From the NCBI GenBank assembly GCA_958295825.1, contig OY282375.1:1101489-1165488 (forward strand): a DNA stretch of 64,000 bases. The letters are read 5' to 3'. The stretch comes from an uncultured Candidatus Entotheonella sp. (lineage in GTDB: Bacteria > Tectomicrobia > Entotheonellia > Entotheonellales > Entotheonellaceae). This document shows, piece after piece, positions 28,237-36,797 of the stretch; position 1 is the first letter of the stretch; each line of letters opens with the position of its first letter. The position numbers were made by a program, and so were the translations under genes. Below the pieces are notes generated by a model. It was not told the DNA's origin, ran no database searches, and saw nothing but the letters and a program-made list of their open reading frames with translations.

Positions 28237-28644
28237 TCAATTCGCACGGTAGTAACGCACTTCGATCCGCCGGGCCTCGGGGTCCGAGAAATAGATCGAC
28301 GTGCCGTTGCCGTGCGCCCCCCAGCGTGTTACCGGTCCCTCCTCGAGCGCCACGCCATGCACCGTCAGGTGCGCCATTAGACGCGGCATGTCGTCCTCGT
28401 TCAGCACCAGACAGAAGTGGTTGAGATCGCTGCGCTCCGGCGTTGCGTCGTCGCTTTCGGCAGCAGGAAACAGGTCGATGACCGTATCGGCGCTGACCCG
28501 CACGGACGGGAATAGCACCTCTCCACGCCGGAATTCCGCCAGCCGCTCGGCCGGCAGCCCCAGCACGTTCTGATAGAAATCCAACACCCCATCCATGTCG
28601 CGCACGTTCAGAACGATATGATCCATAGCTGTCATACGGAACAT
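28237..28644 (-). CDS. VOC superfamily protein (glyoxalase/dioxygenase fold)
   Basis: 135 aa, a single vicinal-oxygen-chelate unit. AMDHIVLNVRDMDGVLDFYQNVLGL is the first beta-alpha-beta-beta-beta module with the histidine ligand, LNHFCLVLNEDD the second ligand, and SIYFSDPEARRIEVRYY the last with the glutamate. The fold suggests lyase, dioxygenase or resistance functions; the substrate is unknown. I chose ATG 28644, preceded by GGAGAATCGAAAC; the ATG five codons upstream has no ribosome site. Confidence 0.8.
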   Translation of the reverse strand: MFRMTAMDHIVLNVRDMDGVLDFYQNVLGLPAERLAEFRRGEVLFPSVRVSADTVIDLFPAAESDDATPERSDLNHFCLVLNEDDMPRLMAHLTVHGVALEEGPVTRWGAHGNGTSIYFSDPEARRIEVRYYRAN

Positions 28645-28683
28645 GTTTCGATTCTCCATGGAGAGCTCGGGGCGGGGACGGAC

Positions 28684-28890
28684 CTACTCTTCCACCTCGT
28701 CATCGCCGGGCGCCACCGAGCGCAGGTCATTTTCCGATGCCGGTTCGCCCGGCAGTCGGTAGTCACCAGAAGCCCAGACGCCCAAGTCGATCAAGCGGCA
28801 GCGTTCGGAGCAAAAGGGGTAGGTCGTCGTTTCGGGCCACGTCACCTCGCGGTCGCAGTGCGGGCACTGCCGGCGGAGTTGTCGTTTCAT
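28684..28890 (-). CDS. yacG: DNA gyrase inhibitor YacG
   Basis: 68-aa zinc protein. QCPHCDREV and YPFCSERCRLIDLGVWASGDYRLPGE match the C-P-x-C and C-S-x-R-C-x-x-x-D-L-G-x-W pattern of YacG, which binds GyrB and blocks gyrase. ATG 28890 follows AGGGGAGG. The acidic C-terminus is typical. It sits between the VOC gene and the IS5-family element; the element starts 56 bp upstream of the start codon and may have displaced its normal promoter. Confidence 0.88.
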   Translation of the reverse strand: MKRQLRRQCPHCDREVTWPETTTYPFCSERCRLIDLGVWASGDYRLPGEPASENDLRSVAPGDDEVEE

Positions 28891-28945
28891 AGCCTCCCCT
28901 CCATAGAAGTCCACAACTCGCCAACTGACGGAGAGTCTTTCGGTT

Positions 28946-29798
28946 AGGGCCTGTTGACATTTAGGCAAGTGCCAAGCGAGAACTCACCGCATGAATCATC
29001 GCGGCGTAACTGACGTCCGTCTTCTCAAAACGCATCGCAAGACGACGGAAGTACTTGAGTTTACAAAAGAAATTCTCCACCAGATGACGCCACTTGTACA
29101 TCTCCACGTCGTAGTCGATCTCATCAACGCGATTCGACTTGGGGGGAATCACCGCCATCGCACCCCGCTCTTTCAACTCGGCGCGCAAGGCGTTGCTGTC
29201 GTAGGCTCGGTCTGCAATCAACGCCTCGAACGCGACGCCATCAAGCAAAGAAGGAACGCCGATCAGGTCGTGGCGCTGGCCCGGCAGCAGGACGAATTTC
29301 ACCAAATTGCCCAGGGCGTCGACCCTCACGCTGATCTTCGTGCTTGGGCCACCCCGCGAGCGACCGACGGCTTGGCTGCGGGTCCCCCTTGAGCCCCGGC
29401 GCCGTGTTGGTGGAGCCGTACGATGGCGCCGTCGATCAGCACGTACTCGAAGTCGGCGGCGGCTGATAATTCCTTGAAGACTCGCTCGAAGACGCCTTTC
29501 CGCGCCCACCTCCGGAAACGTTGGAACACCGAGTTCCACAGCCCGAACTCGCTGGGTAAATCGCGCCATGGAGCTCCGGTGCGAGCCATCCACAGGACGG
29601 CTTCGAGGAACTCCCGATTGTCTCTTGCGGAACGTCCGGGGTCGCCGTTCTTTCCAGGTAGTAGGGGCGCCACGCGTGCCCATTGCGAGTCGCTGAGGAT
29701 TCTTCGCGCCACGTGTCCACCTCCACTTGGTAATCTGGATTGAGGGTTGAATTCCCCTCAATTACAGACGATGGACTATATGAATGTCAACAGGCCCT
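28946..29798 (-). mobile_element. IS5-family insertion sequence (IS427-like), complete
   Basis: Terminal inverted repeats AGGGCCTGTTGACATT lie at 28946-28961 and, as the reverse complement, at 29783-29798 (16 of 16 identical). The 853-bp element contains a two-frame transposase. Flanks are GTT on the left and CGT on the right, so no 3-bp target duplication is visible; the element may have taken part in a rearrangement. It marks the left border of the accessory region. A diverged relative with the same GGGCCTGTTGA end occurs at 42721. Confidence 0.88.
28961..29712 (-). CDS. IS5-family transposase, two frames joined by -1 frameshift
   Basis: The upstream frame (29712 to 29326, GTG start) gives LSDSQWARVAPLLPGK, LEAVLWMARTGAPWRDLP and LIDGAIVRLHQHGAGAQGG; the downstream frame gives TRSQAVGRSRGGPSTKI, LIADRAYDSNALRAEL, PPKSNR and ENFFCKLKYFRRLAMRFEK, ending at 28961 inside the terminal repeat. 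These carry the DDE residues (D in LIDGA, D in ADRAYDS, E in ENFFCKLK). The frames join perfectly if the ribosome slips back one base at the GGGGG run (29384-29388). IS427-group elements are known to use such programmed frameshifting. A simple inactivating mutation is the alternative. Confidence 0.82.
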
Positions 29799-29833
29799 CG
29801 TAAAGGCAGAAGCGTTCAAAAGTTTGCTGCATC

Positions 29834-31201
29834 TCAAATAGCCTCATCAATACCTTCAGAGAAATCAGGCATGGGTAATGGTGCTGAGGTGTCAATAGCT
29901 GCTTTCACGGTTGCCTCATCTATGGTGGCAGATCCTTCCCGCGTTGCGGTTTGAACAATGTTGGCGGCAGTTGAAAGAAGAACGCGTGGATGCAACATTT
30001 GCTGATTACCAAGCAGAGCATTCATGCCCTCTTCTGTGAACGGTTTTATAGTTCCGTTGTCTCTCTTATCAATTCGGTAGTGATCTAGGTGAGCAACCAC
30101 AATCTCACGGGCTTGGTCTTCCTTAGGTAAGGGCAATTCCACCGAGTTGGGAGAGATGGGATCTAAGCGGGCAATTGCAGATAAACCTGCATCTCCCCAA
30201 GCTTGCGACAATCCAACGGAAGCCTGTTGGTGAGTTGTCAAAACATTAGAGAAAAAGTTATGTGTGGTGTTCGCATAACCTGGTCGTATCGTGCAAAGTC
30301 CAAATTCTTTGGCGAATTCAATCCGATGTTTTCTGGCCATTTGGTCAACCAGGTTTTCAATGTCATCGATAAACAAATAGCCTCCTGCGAACCCCGCAGC
30401 GCGCAAGTAGTAAACCGTATCATTGAAGAGCAGCGAGCGTGAATAATCCAAGATTTTAGTATCGCGTGGAACATATAAAGGCTCAAGATTACCGTCTCTT
30501 CGCAGAGAACGGAGATAGTTTTCGAACTGCCCTTGGGCTAATGCCTTAGCTACGATGGGTTGTATCCCCTCCTCCTGAAGTCGTTGTGCGATTTTACAGT
30601 CCAGGACGTCAGTTTGGATCGCCTTGTCCTGCAAAATGGCATCGTTGAGCAAATTATCGGGGTTTTCACTGCCATTAGGATTTTTGAGCACAGCGTGCGC
30701 CTGTTCATCCGTCAGGGCTTCTAACCGAAGTGCCGCCCTTGATGCTTCTAGGATTCCATTTTTGCAGATGTCAACAAGCGCGGATAAAGCCAATTGTTCC
30801 ATATATCTGCGGTCTACTTGAGAGGGAAACGAGACATAAATGACCGCAGCCGAGAATTGTTCATTGAATTCGGTTCGTCCCCAGTCCTTATTGATCCGCT
30901 GCCGGAAATAGCGCAGTAGCGCGGTTTTGCCCATGCCACGCCCACTTTGTTGATCCCCTTTCGACCATAGATATGCTAAACGGACTCGGTTAGAAAAGTC
31001 GTCGGGACGAATAAGCAAACGCTCAAATTTCTCAATTTCGACCTTTGCTGGCGACTCGGCGTAGATAGTACCGTTTCGCCGAGGGTCAGTACTGTAGGGA
31101 TTCACTGCGGGTTCATTCGGAAATGGCAAATCTTTCAATCCAAGTGATTCATAAGGCGACGGGTTGGAGGCAGTACTTCTTTTGGGTAATTGCACCATCA
31201 T
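29834..31201 (-). CDS. AAA+/P-loop ATPase of a three-gene putative defence operon
   Basis: 455 aa. GRGMGKTALL at about 87-96 is Walker A and GGYLFIDDIENLVDQ at 274-288 is Walker B with its second acid. The C-terminal part (SPNSVELPLPKEDQAREIVVAHLDHYRI, then QQMLHPRVLLSTAANIVQTA) looks like the lid and winged-helix region of ORC/TniB-like ATPases. No transmembrane or signal segment. It is the last gene of the operon, overlapping the middle gene by 4 bp. The reading frame is AT-richer than the flanking chromosome, suggesting transfer. I do not recognise a named defence family. Confidence 0.75.
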   Translation of the reverse strand: MMVQLPKRSTASNPSPYESLGLKDLPFPNEPAVNPYSTDPRRNGTIYAESPAKVEIEKFERLLIRPDDFSNRVRLAYLWSKGDQQSGRGMGKTALLRYFRQRINKDWGRTEFNEQFSAAVIYVSFPSQVDRRYMEQLALSALVDICKNGILEASRAALRLEALTDEQAHAVLKNPNGSENPDNLLNDAILQDKAIQTDVLDCKIAQRLQEEGIQPIVAKALAQGQFENYLRSLRRDGNLEPLYVPRDTKILDYSRSLLFNDTVYYLRAAGFAGGYLFIDDIENLVDQMARKHRIEFAKEFGLCTIRPGYANTTHNFFSNVLTTHQQASVGLSQAWGDAGLSAIARLDPISPNSVELPLPKEDQAREIVVAHLDHYRIDKRDNGTIKPFTEEGMNALLGNQQMLHPRVLLSTAANIVQTATREGSATIDEATVKAAIDTSAPLPMPDFSEGIDEAI

Positions 31202-32292
31202 GCTCTCCGTATAAGATTGTAGATCTGGTTCGATTCACGGCTCCGAACCAGGGGTTTGCGCCGGCCGGAAATCCCTGTGTAGCTCAGGCCGATAGTCAAG
31301 GGCGACGGTTGCAAATCCAGCAATTGGTTAATCCCCTCGTCGAACGTCGCCTCAGGAATTCGGAGTTGCTCACAGGCCAAATCACGTACATCGGGTAAAT
31401 CATAGTACCCGCCTAGTGGGGATAACACCGAAAACGCTTTGTCAAGGGCGTTCAAAAGTTCTTGCTGAGTGACCTTGTCCTTCATGTCTGGTTCACAGAA
31501 ATGCAGGAGGATGGTGGTGGTGGGATCGAAGGACGGCGTAATCTCCAAGGGTACATACCAACCGTGTGGCGGAGAACCGACCACACAGGGCGAATAACTC
31601 TTTAGGAAATCGCATTCTGCGATGGATTCCTTCATGATATTCAACAAACGCAAGCTAACCAACCGGTCGGCGATGGAGCGAAAGAGCGTCACTGTAATGG
31701 AAACACTTGGCAAGGCACTTTTCAACACTCTCTCGATTAGCGCAGCCTCTATCTTTTTGGCTCCTTTCCCGTGGAAGGTCTCCCAAACAGTCGTGGCTAT
31801 CTCATACGCATCTTCTGCGAATGTTGGTTCAAGCAGCCTCTGGAGGTATCTTTCATGCCCGAGTTTACTGGTTTCAACAATTGGACGCCGTAGGCATCCT
31901 ATCTCCAGATGCCTTTGTACTATGGCGCGAAGATTATCGTATGTTTGAAGATGCACACGGGCCATGACCTGACGCAACTCAGCGTATCTGCGTCCATTTA
32001 ACAGACCGAGAACTTCCCTACCCGATTCAGTCAACTTGTAAGCGCCCTGATCGGAAACCGCGAATCCAAAATGCGCCAATTCCTGACATACCTTTTCGCC
32101 GACTGTCTCGAAAGTTCCCCTGGGTTCTGGGAGCATGAGACGTAATGCCTTATCGCTAACATATTTCAGCACCGCACGGGAGATAGCGCTCACTTGTTCT
32201 TTCCGACGCACGGTTGCAGGAAGTGCAGCTAACACCCTGAGCCCTATATAGTGATAGCCGACATCCGCTATGTTGTAGCTGGATATATTCAT
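31198..32292 (-). CDS. Unrecognised 364-aa protein, middle gene of the nuclease/ATPase operon
   Basis: Soluble and mostly helical. Residues about 85-130 (FGFAVSDQGAYKLTESGREVLGLLNGRRYAE) read like a winged-helix unit of the kind that ends in a TESGREVL turn. No catalytic motif is visible. It overlaps both neighbours by 4 bp (ATGA-type junctions), so the three proteins are translationally coupled and probably made in fixed ratio. By analogy with other ATPase-nuclease defence operons it could be the DNA- or target-binding adaptor; that is inference only. Confidence 0.6.
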   Translation of the reverse strand: MNISSYNIADVGYHYIGLRVLAALPATVRRKEQVSAISRAVLKYVSDKALRLMLPEPRGTFETVGEKVCQELAHFGFAVSDQGAYKLTESGREVLGLLNGRRYAELRQVMARVHLQTYDNLRAIVQRHLEIGCLRRPIVETSKLGHERYLQRLLEPTFAEDAYEIATTVWETFHGKGAKKIEAALIERVLKSALPSVSITVTLFRSIADRLVSLRLLNIMKESIAECDFLKSYSPCVVGSPPHGWYVPLEITPSFDPTTTILLHFCEPDMKDKVTQQELLNALDKAFSVLSPLGGYYDLPDVRDLACEQLRIPEATFDEGINQLLDLQPSPLTIGLSYTGISGRRKPLVRSRESNQIYNLIRRA

Positions 32293-33083
32293 TTCCTGCT
32301 CTTCGATACCGCTGCCCTGAATTCATCCAATAGTTCTGTACAATCCCCATTGATGCGCCTGAATTCCTGACTCAACGCTGGTGTCTGCAAGCCTCCGACT
32401 GCTTTCAGCACGATGGTGTCCTCTGAACGGAAACCGCAGCGGCTAGTGAGCCATGTTTCGCTTAGCGTGGAAGAGAGGTTATTCAACTGCGCACAGAAAT
32501 CTTGAAACCGCTCAATCACATGAGAAGCTAGTGAAAGGCTCTTTTGAAATTCAGAGTCCATGATCCTGGCGTTTTGCACAAGAAGCGGCAGAGGGCGTAG
32601 GCCAGGCGCAATCGGGTGAATTCCCAATCCCAAACAAGCAGCAAGTCCACTCTGCTCGAAAGGCGTATTGGATATAAACGCCGGGCACACTTCTCTCAGC
32701 AATAGAGTGGGATTGAGAGCCAGATAATCTAAAATTTTTGCGAAGAAAATGATGATATCGGTTTTTTCAGGCCGAAACCCTTGACGATTTTTTACCTCCA
32801 GTATTGCGATCAAATCTGAAGTTTGTGCCACAATATCAATCTCGTGAGATACACCAGATGCGGTGTCAAGGCCGTCTCCAAAGTGCATTTCACGCTCAGA
32901 AGAGATTCTCCACCCCGGTAGATGGATCACACAACTTTCGCGGAAACGCTGCTCAAATCCTTGGTCTGGCAAAGGTTCACGAGCAACATGTTGCCATTCT
33001 TGATTCACAAACTTGTAACACCGTTTCAAAAATTGAAGCGCCGATTGAGGAAAACCATCATCTATTCGAATGTTCATAACCAC
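32289..33083 (-). CDS. PD-(D/E)XK nuclease-like protein, first gene of the operon
   Basis: 264 aa. SHEIDIVAQTSDLIAILEVKNRQG gives D83, E96 and K98 in the D-x(12)-E-x-K arrangement of the PD-(D/E)XK nuclease fold, and E45 in FEQRFRE could be the helix-1 acid. The rest is helical (LSSTLSETWLTSRCGF). Members of this fold include restriction enzymes and nucleases of many phage-defence systems. It is the promoter-proximal gene; the ATG at 33083 or 33077 follows TATAGTGG without a clear ribosome site. The overlap with the next gene (4 bp) ties it to the operon. Confidence 0.7.
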   Translation of the reverse strand: MVMNIRIDDGFPQSALQFLKRCYKFVNQEWQHVAREPLPDQGFEQRFRESCVIHLPGWRISSEREMHFGDGLDTASGVSHEIDIVAQTSDLIAILEVKNRQGFRPEKTDIIIFFAKILDYLALNPTLLLREVCPAFISNTPFEQSGLAACLGLGIHPIAPGLRPLPLLVQNARIMDSEFQKSLSLASHVIERFQDFCAQLNNLSSTLSETWLTSRCGFRSEDTIVLKAVGGLQTPALSQEFRRINGDCTELLDEFRAAVSKSRK

Positions 33084-33326
33084 TATAGGAAAGTCAGGTT
33101 ACGGCTGGACAAGTAAGCTTCTGCCCCATCCGGATCTGTCAATGCCTTATGTGGGGCTTTGTCCCTCTATATTCACCAGAATTGGAGTTGTTTTTTTCGC
33201 CCACAAGTCAATTGCAATCTCGAAGCGGTGGCTTCCACTCCATAGTATGTGGGCGTACAACGCCTACCTCGGCGGCCCCAGACGCTGGGCTGTCCGTTTG
33301 CCGCGGCTCTCATTCATTGGACGGCC
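33084..33326. other. Non-coding interval upstream of the three-gene operon
   Basis: About 240 bp in which no frame on either strand looks coding. A minus-strand TTGACA lies at 33143-33138, but no -10 box sits at standard spacing. The operon promoter is expected here. Composition changes from AT-rich to GC-rich near 33240, marking one edge of the inserted segment. Confidence 0.35.
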
Positions 33327-33560
33327 CTACGCATCAATCTGATCCTCAGCCAGCACAGGGGTGTGCTGGCAGGCTTCCAACTGGGTGCAGGTATATTGCA
33401 GGGTTTCTTCGGCGTGTTCCAGGATATGGTCGGCGTACTCACTATTGCCGTGATGGACAGCGAAGTCGGCAGCGGCGAACTGCGCCTCAGCGGCACAACT
33501 GGCATCAATGATAAAAGTTTCCCGATGTTCGACGGATACTCGGAATCGCACGAAAATCAC
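33327..33560 (-). CDS. Small acidic protein (77 aa), unrecognised
   Basis: GTG start at 33560. The product begins VIFVRFRVSVEHRETFIID and continues with alanine-rich helices (CAAEAQFAAADFAVHHG) and an acidic tail. The pattern of a strand with V-E-H-R-E-T-F followed by an A/E-rich helix is like small hypothetical proteins common in bacterial genomes. Overlapping frames on the plus strand are less protein-like. It sits alone between the three-gene operon and cinA. Confidence 0.45.
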   Translation of the reverse strand: MIFVRFRVSVEHRETFIIDASCAAEAQFAAADFAVHHGNSEYADHILEHAEETLQYTCTQLEACQHTPVLAEDQIDA

Positions 33561-33681
33561 CTCATCTCTATACTCTAACTCCGCGCGGACGGGTTGACTT
33601 CACCCACCCTCTGACGGCCCGCGTCAGCCTAGCACAGCGCTCTAAGCCTGTCTACGCGCTCCCTGGCCATGTCCGCACCCC

Positions 33682-34959
33682 CTACCTCGCGGCCTTTTCG
33701 AAATCGATCTTCTCGTCGACCGGCAGCCCCTGCAACAACCGCCGCACGCTATCGAGCGCCATTTCAATCGCCCCCAGCCGTACCCAATCGCGTCCACCGG
33801 CCAGATAGCTACAGCGCCCCGCAGCGCCATCTTCCGTGGAGATGGCGAGCGCAATGGTGCCGCCTTCTTCGCGGCCATCGGCGTCGGCCTGCATGGCCAC
33901 CAAGACTGATAACCCGTGCGAGGCACCGCTTTGTCGCCGGACTGCCCCGGCCACGGATGCGGCCAGTTCCGCTGTCGGTTTGTCATCCGGCAGCGCCTCG
34001 GTCATCGACAACGCCGCGGCCAATTCCGCGCCACTGCACGCCACCGTGCCACGGCGAAACACCGCTTCGGCGCCAGGCAACGCCGCCAAACGCGCTGCCA
34101 CCTGCCCGCCGGTCAGCGTTTCGGCCACCGCAAAGGTCGCCTGCCGCTCAGTCAGTTGCGACAACACCACACCCTCCAACGTTTCATCGTCTTCGGCCAG
34201 AATGAAGTTGCCAATACGTCGCCGCACCTCCTGCTCCACCGGCGCCAGCTTCGCCGCCATGTCCGTCTGATCAAGCCCGCGCACCGTGAGCTTGGTCTCC
34301 AATTGCGGATAATGGGCACGAAAGCCGAGCTTCACGCTGTCCGCCGGTGCTAAGGCCGCCACGCCGTCGAGCAAGGCATCGACATGCGATTCCCCCAGCC
34401 CGAAGGAGTGAAACCGTTTCAGGTGAATCACTGCCTGGCTGCCGCTACGCTGAAGGAGGCGCGGCAGAATTTCGTGCTCCAGCATGGGCCGCAATTCGCG
34501 TGGCACACCGGGCGTGAAATAAAACCGCGCCTTTCCAATGGTGACACCGAAGCCGCACGCCGTGCCCACTCGATTGTCAATGAGTTCGGCCCCAACGGGC
34601 AGCATGGCCTGCTTGACGTTGTTCGGCGACATCGTGCGTCCGCGCCGCGCAAACATCTCTTTCATGCGCGCCAACCAGCCCTCGTGCAGTTCCAGCTCCA
34701 CCCCCGCCGCCTGCGCCGCCATCTCCTGCGACAGGTCGTCAACGGTCGGCCCCAGCCCCCCATTGACAATCACCGCATCGGCCCTCTCACCTGCGGCACG
34801 GAACGCCTGCAACAAATCCCCACGGTCGTCGCCAACGGTCGTCTCCCATTTGACGGACAAGCCATGATCTTCAAGTTTCTGGGTGATGTACGTGAAGTTT
34901 GTGTTCACGATCTTACCCGTCAATACCTCGTCGCCTGTGCAAATAACCTCGATGCGCAT
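33682..34959 (-). CDS. cinA: CinA family protein (nicotinamide-nucleotide amidase / competence-damage inducible)
   Basis: 425 aa. The N-terminal MoeA/MogA-like (COG1058) domain has VICTGDEVLTGKIVNTN, VIVNGGLGPTVDDLS and FYFTPGVPRELRPMLE (1-250), where ADP-ribose pyrophosphatase activity resides. The C-terminal CinA domain (about 265-420) has FAVAETLTGGQVAARLAALPGAEAVFRRGTVA, the NMN deamidase part; the usual ESCTGG reads ETLTGG, with the nucleophile serine replaced by threonine one position later. Start ATG 34959 follows GGGAGC; the longer frame to 35067 only overlaps the SNF2 gene's 3' end. Confidence 0.88.
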   Translation of the reverse strand: MRIEVICTGDEVLTGKIVNTNFTYITQKLEDHGLSVKWETTVGDDRGDLLQAFRAAGERADAVIVNGGLGPTVDDLSQEMAAQAAGVELELHEGWLARMKEMFARRGRTMSPNNVKQAMLPVGAELIDNRVGTACGFGVTIGKARFYFTPGVPRELRPMLEHEILPRLLQRSGSQAVIHLKRFHSFGLGESHVDALLDGVAALAPADSVKLGFRAHYPQLETKLTVRGLDQTDMAAKLAPVEQEVRRRIGNFILAEDDETLEGVVLSQLTERQATFAVAETLTGGQVAARLAALPGAEAVFRRGTVACSGAELAAALSMTEALPDDKPTAELAASVAGAVRRQSGASHGLSVLVAMQADADGREEGGTIALAISTEDGAAGRCSYLAGGRDWVRLGAIEMALDSVRRLLQGLPVDEKIDFEKAAR

Positions 34960-35020
34960 GATGCTCCCTGTAGGGTTCAAGTAAAGAGCGGCTTTGAAAA
35001 GCAGTCTCGAGTAGGCCCCA

Positions 35021-36790
35021 TCACCTGTTTGGCGGTTCGAGACCGAAGAGACCGAAAATTTCCTCACTGCTTAATCTTGCAGATAAATTTATGGACACGT
35101 CGTCAATGAGTTGATCGAACAAGTCCTGTTTGCGTTTCAAAATCTCGTCGATCCTTTCCTCAATGGTGCCTGCGCAGGCATACTTGATCACGTTCACCTT
35201 GGCTGTTTGCCCGAAGCGATGGCTCCTGTCCTCGGCTTGATGCTCGACAGCGGGATTCCACCAGCGGTCCAGGTGGAACACGTACGACGCCGCCTGCAGG
35301 TTCAATCCCACGCCGCCCGCCCGCAGGGAGAGCACCAAGGCTTTGTGCTGGTCAGTCGTTGTGAAACGGTCAATGATACTCGTCCGCTGACTCTGGTCCA
35401 TGTCGCCTGTTAGAGTTAACGGGTTGAACGCTTCCAGGTATCTGGCCGCTGCCGCAACACCAAAGGTTGCACTGGTATATTGCGAGAAGATCAGGGCTCT
35501 GTGGCCCTGCGCCACCAGTTGGTCCAATCGTGCCCTAATATCTCTCAATTTGCTCGAATGACCTGTTTCCGGGTCTGCGTTGCAGATTTGCTTCAACCGC
35601 GTAATCAATTCAAGCACGTGCTGCACATGCACTTGGACGCCAAGGGACTTCAGATACACAATTCCTTCCCGCTCGGCCCTGTCATAGCTTTCCTTCTGCC
35701 TGGTGCGCAAGGGAATGAATACCTTTGTCATCTGCTTGGGCGGCAGATCGTCCAGGACGTCGCCCTTCTTGCGCCTGAGTTGCAATTGCCGATGGCGGTG
35801 CTGCAATTCAATCCCCGGCCGGTAACGTCTGAACGAGGTGAGACACGTATGGTCTACGAATTCGAGGATGGAGGCCAATTCCTCTTCATCGTTCTCGAGG
35901 GGCGTTCCGGTCAGCGCCCAGGAGCGCCGTCTTTGCAAGCCCTTCAGGGCCCCGCTGGTCGCGGCGTTCCGGTTTTTGATGCGTTGCGCCTCGTCGGCTA
36001 TCACCACGTCCCAGACGTTTCTCCGCACTGGCGCTCGTTTATTGCTGCCAAAATCCGACCTCAAGGTCTCATAACTTACCAGCGTCACGTGTACCTTCGC
36101 TTCCCATTGCCACGCGCGGTCGGCTATTGGACCGCGTACGATGATGGCGCTAAGCTCCGGCGCCCATTTTTCAAGCTCCCATCGCCATTGATCCAAGAGG
36201 CCTGCCGGGGCCACTACCAATGCCGATTCGATCTCCCGTCGCGCACAGAGAATCCGCACCGCGGCGATGGCCTGAAGCGTCTTGCCGAGCCCCATGTCGT
36301 CGGCCAGCAACAGCCGCTCACTGTTGACCAGGGCCCGCACCCCGTCCTTCTGGAACGGCATGAGGTCACCCGGCCATGTCAGGGCGGTATCCGGGCTCGG
36401 CAGCAAGAATTCCAGGGGCAGGACAAGCACCCTTCGCAACCGCTCCACTAATGAAGAGCGCGAATCTTCGCCGGCTCTCCGGCTGCACTTGCCTGGGCGG
36501 GACGAGGCGTCGGATGATGGGCGCTCAGCCTCGGAAGCGCCCGTCCACAATGACTGCTCTCGTAAGGCCGACAGAGCCACGACCCTCGCCGGTTCAGGAA
36601 CACGGGCGGCAGGTGGGGCCAGCCAAGCCGCCGCTACCGACGCGCCGGATACGGGTGCGACGACCTCCGCGGGATCAGGCATCGAAACGGAGGGCGTGAT
36701 ACGCAAAGGCGCTGCCGCCGCCGCTTCGGGCCGGAACAGGCGTTGGAAAAGGGAGCGTCGTGGTTCCTGCTGGCCTGCCTGCCACCACAT
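35021..36790 (-). CDS. SNF2-family DNA-dependent ATPase/helicase of the five-gene operon
   Basis: 589 aa. The first 115 residues are low complexity (Ala/Pro/Ser). The helicase core follows: FQKDGVRALVN, LLADDMGLGKTLQAI (motif I, 161-175), VVAPAGLLDQW (Ia), VVIADEAQRIKN (motif II, DEAQ), WALTGTPLEN (III), ALIFSQYT (IV), LVLSLRAGGVGLNLQAASYVFHLDRWWNPAVEHQAEDRSHRFGQ (V-VI). Proteins of this type translocate on duplex DNA and are frequent in BREX, DISARM-like and other defence systems. It is the last gene of the operon, 7 bp after the small protein gene. Confidence 0.85.
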   Translation of the reverse strand: MWWQAGQQEPRRSLFQRLFRPEAAAAAPLRITPSVSMPDPAEVVAPVSGASVAAAWLAPPAARVPEPARVVALSALREQSLWTGASEAERPSSDASSRPGKCSRRAGEDSRSSLVERLRRVLVLPLEFLLPSPDTALTWPGDLMPFQKDGVRALVNSERLLLADDMGLGKTLQAIAAVRILCARREIESALVVAPAGLLDQWRWELEKWAPELSAIIVRGPIADRAWQWEAKVHVTLVSYETLRSDFGSNKRAPVRRNVWDVVIADEAQRIKNRNAATSGALKGLQRRRSWALTGTPLENDEEELASILEFVDHTCLTSFRRYRPGIELQHRHRQLQLRRKKGDVLDDLPPKQMTKVFIPLRTRQKESYDRAEREGIVYLKSLGVQVHVQHVLELITRLKQICNADPETGHSSKLRDIRARLDQLVAQGHRALIFSQYTSATFGVAAAARYLEAFNPLTLTGDMDQSQRTSIIDRFTTTDQHKALVLSLRAGGVGLNLQAASYVFHLDRWWNPAVEHQAEDRSHRFGQTAKVNVIKYACAGTIEERIDEILKRKQDLFDQLIDDVSINLSARLSSEEIFGLFGLEPPNR

Positions 36791-36797
36791 ATAACGG

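Noticed and set aside
28943-29801. Target-site duplication of the complete IS5-family element
   Set aside because: Flanking triplets GTT and CGT (or TTA and TCG with the shorter end) do not match.
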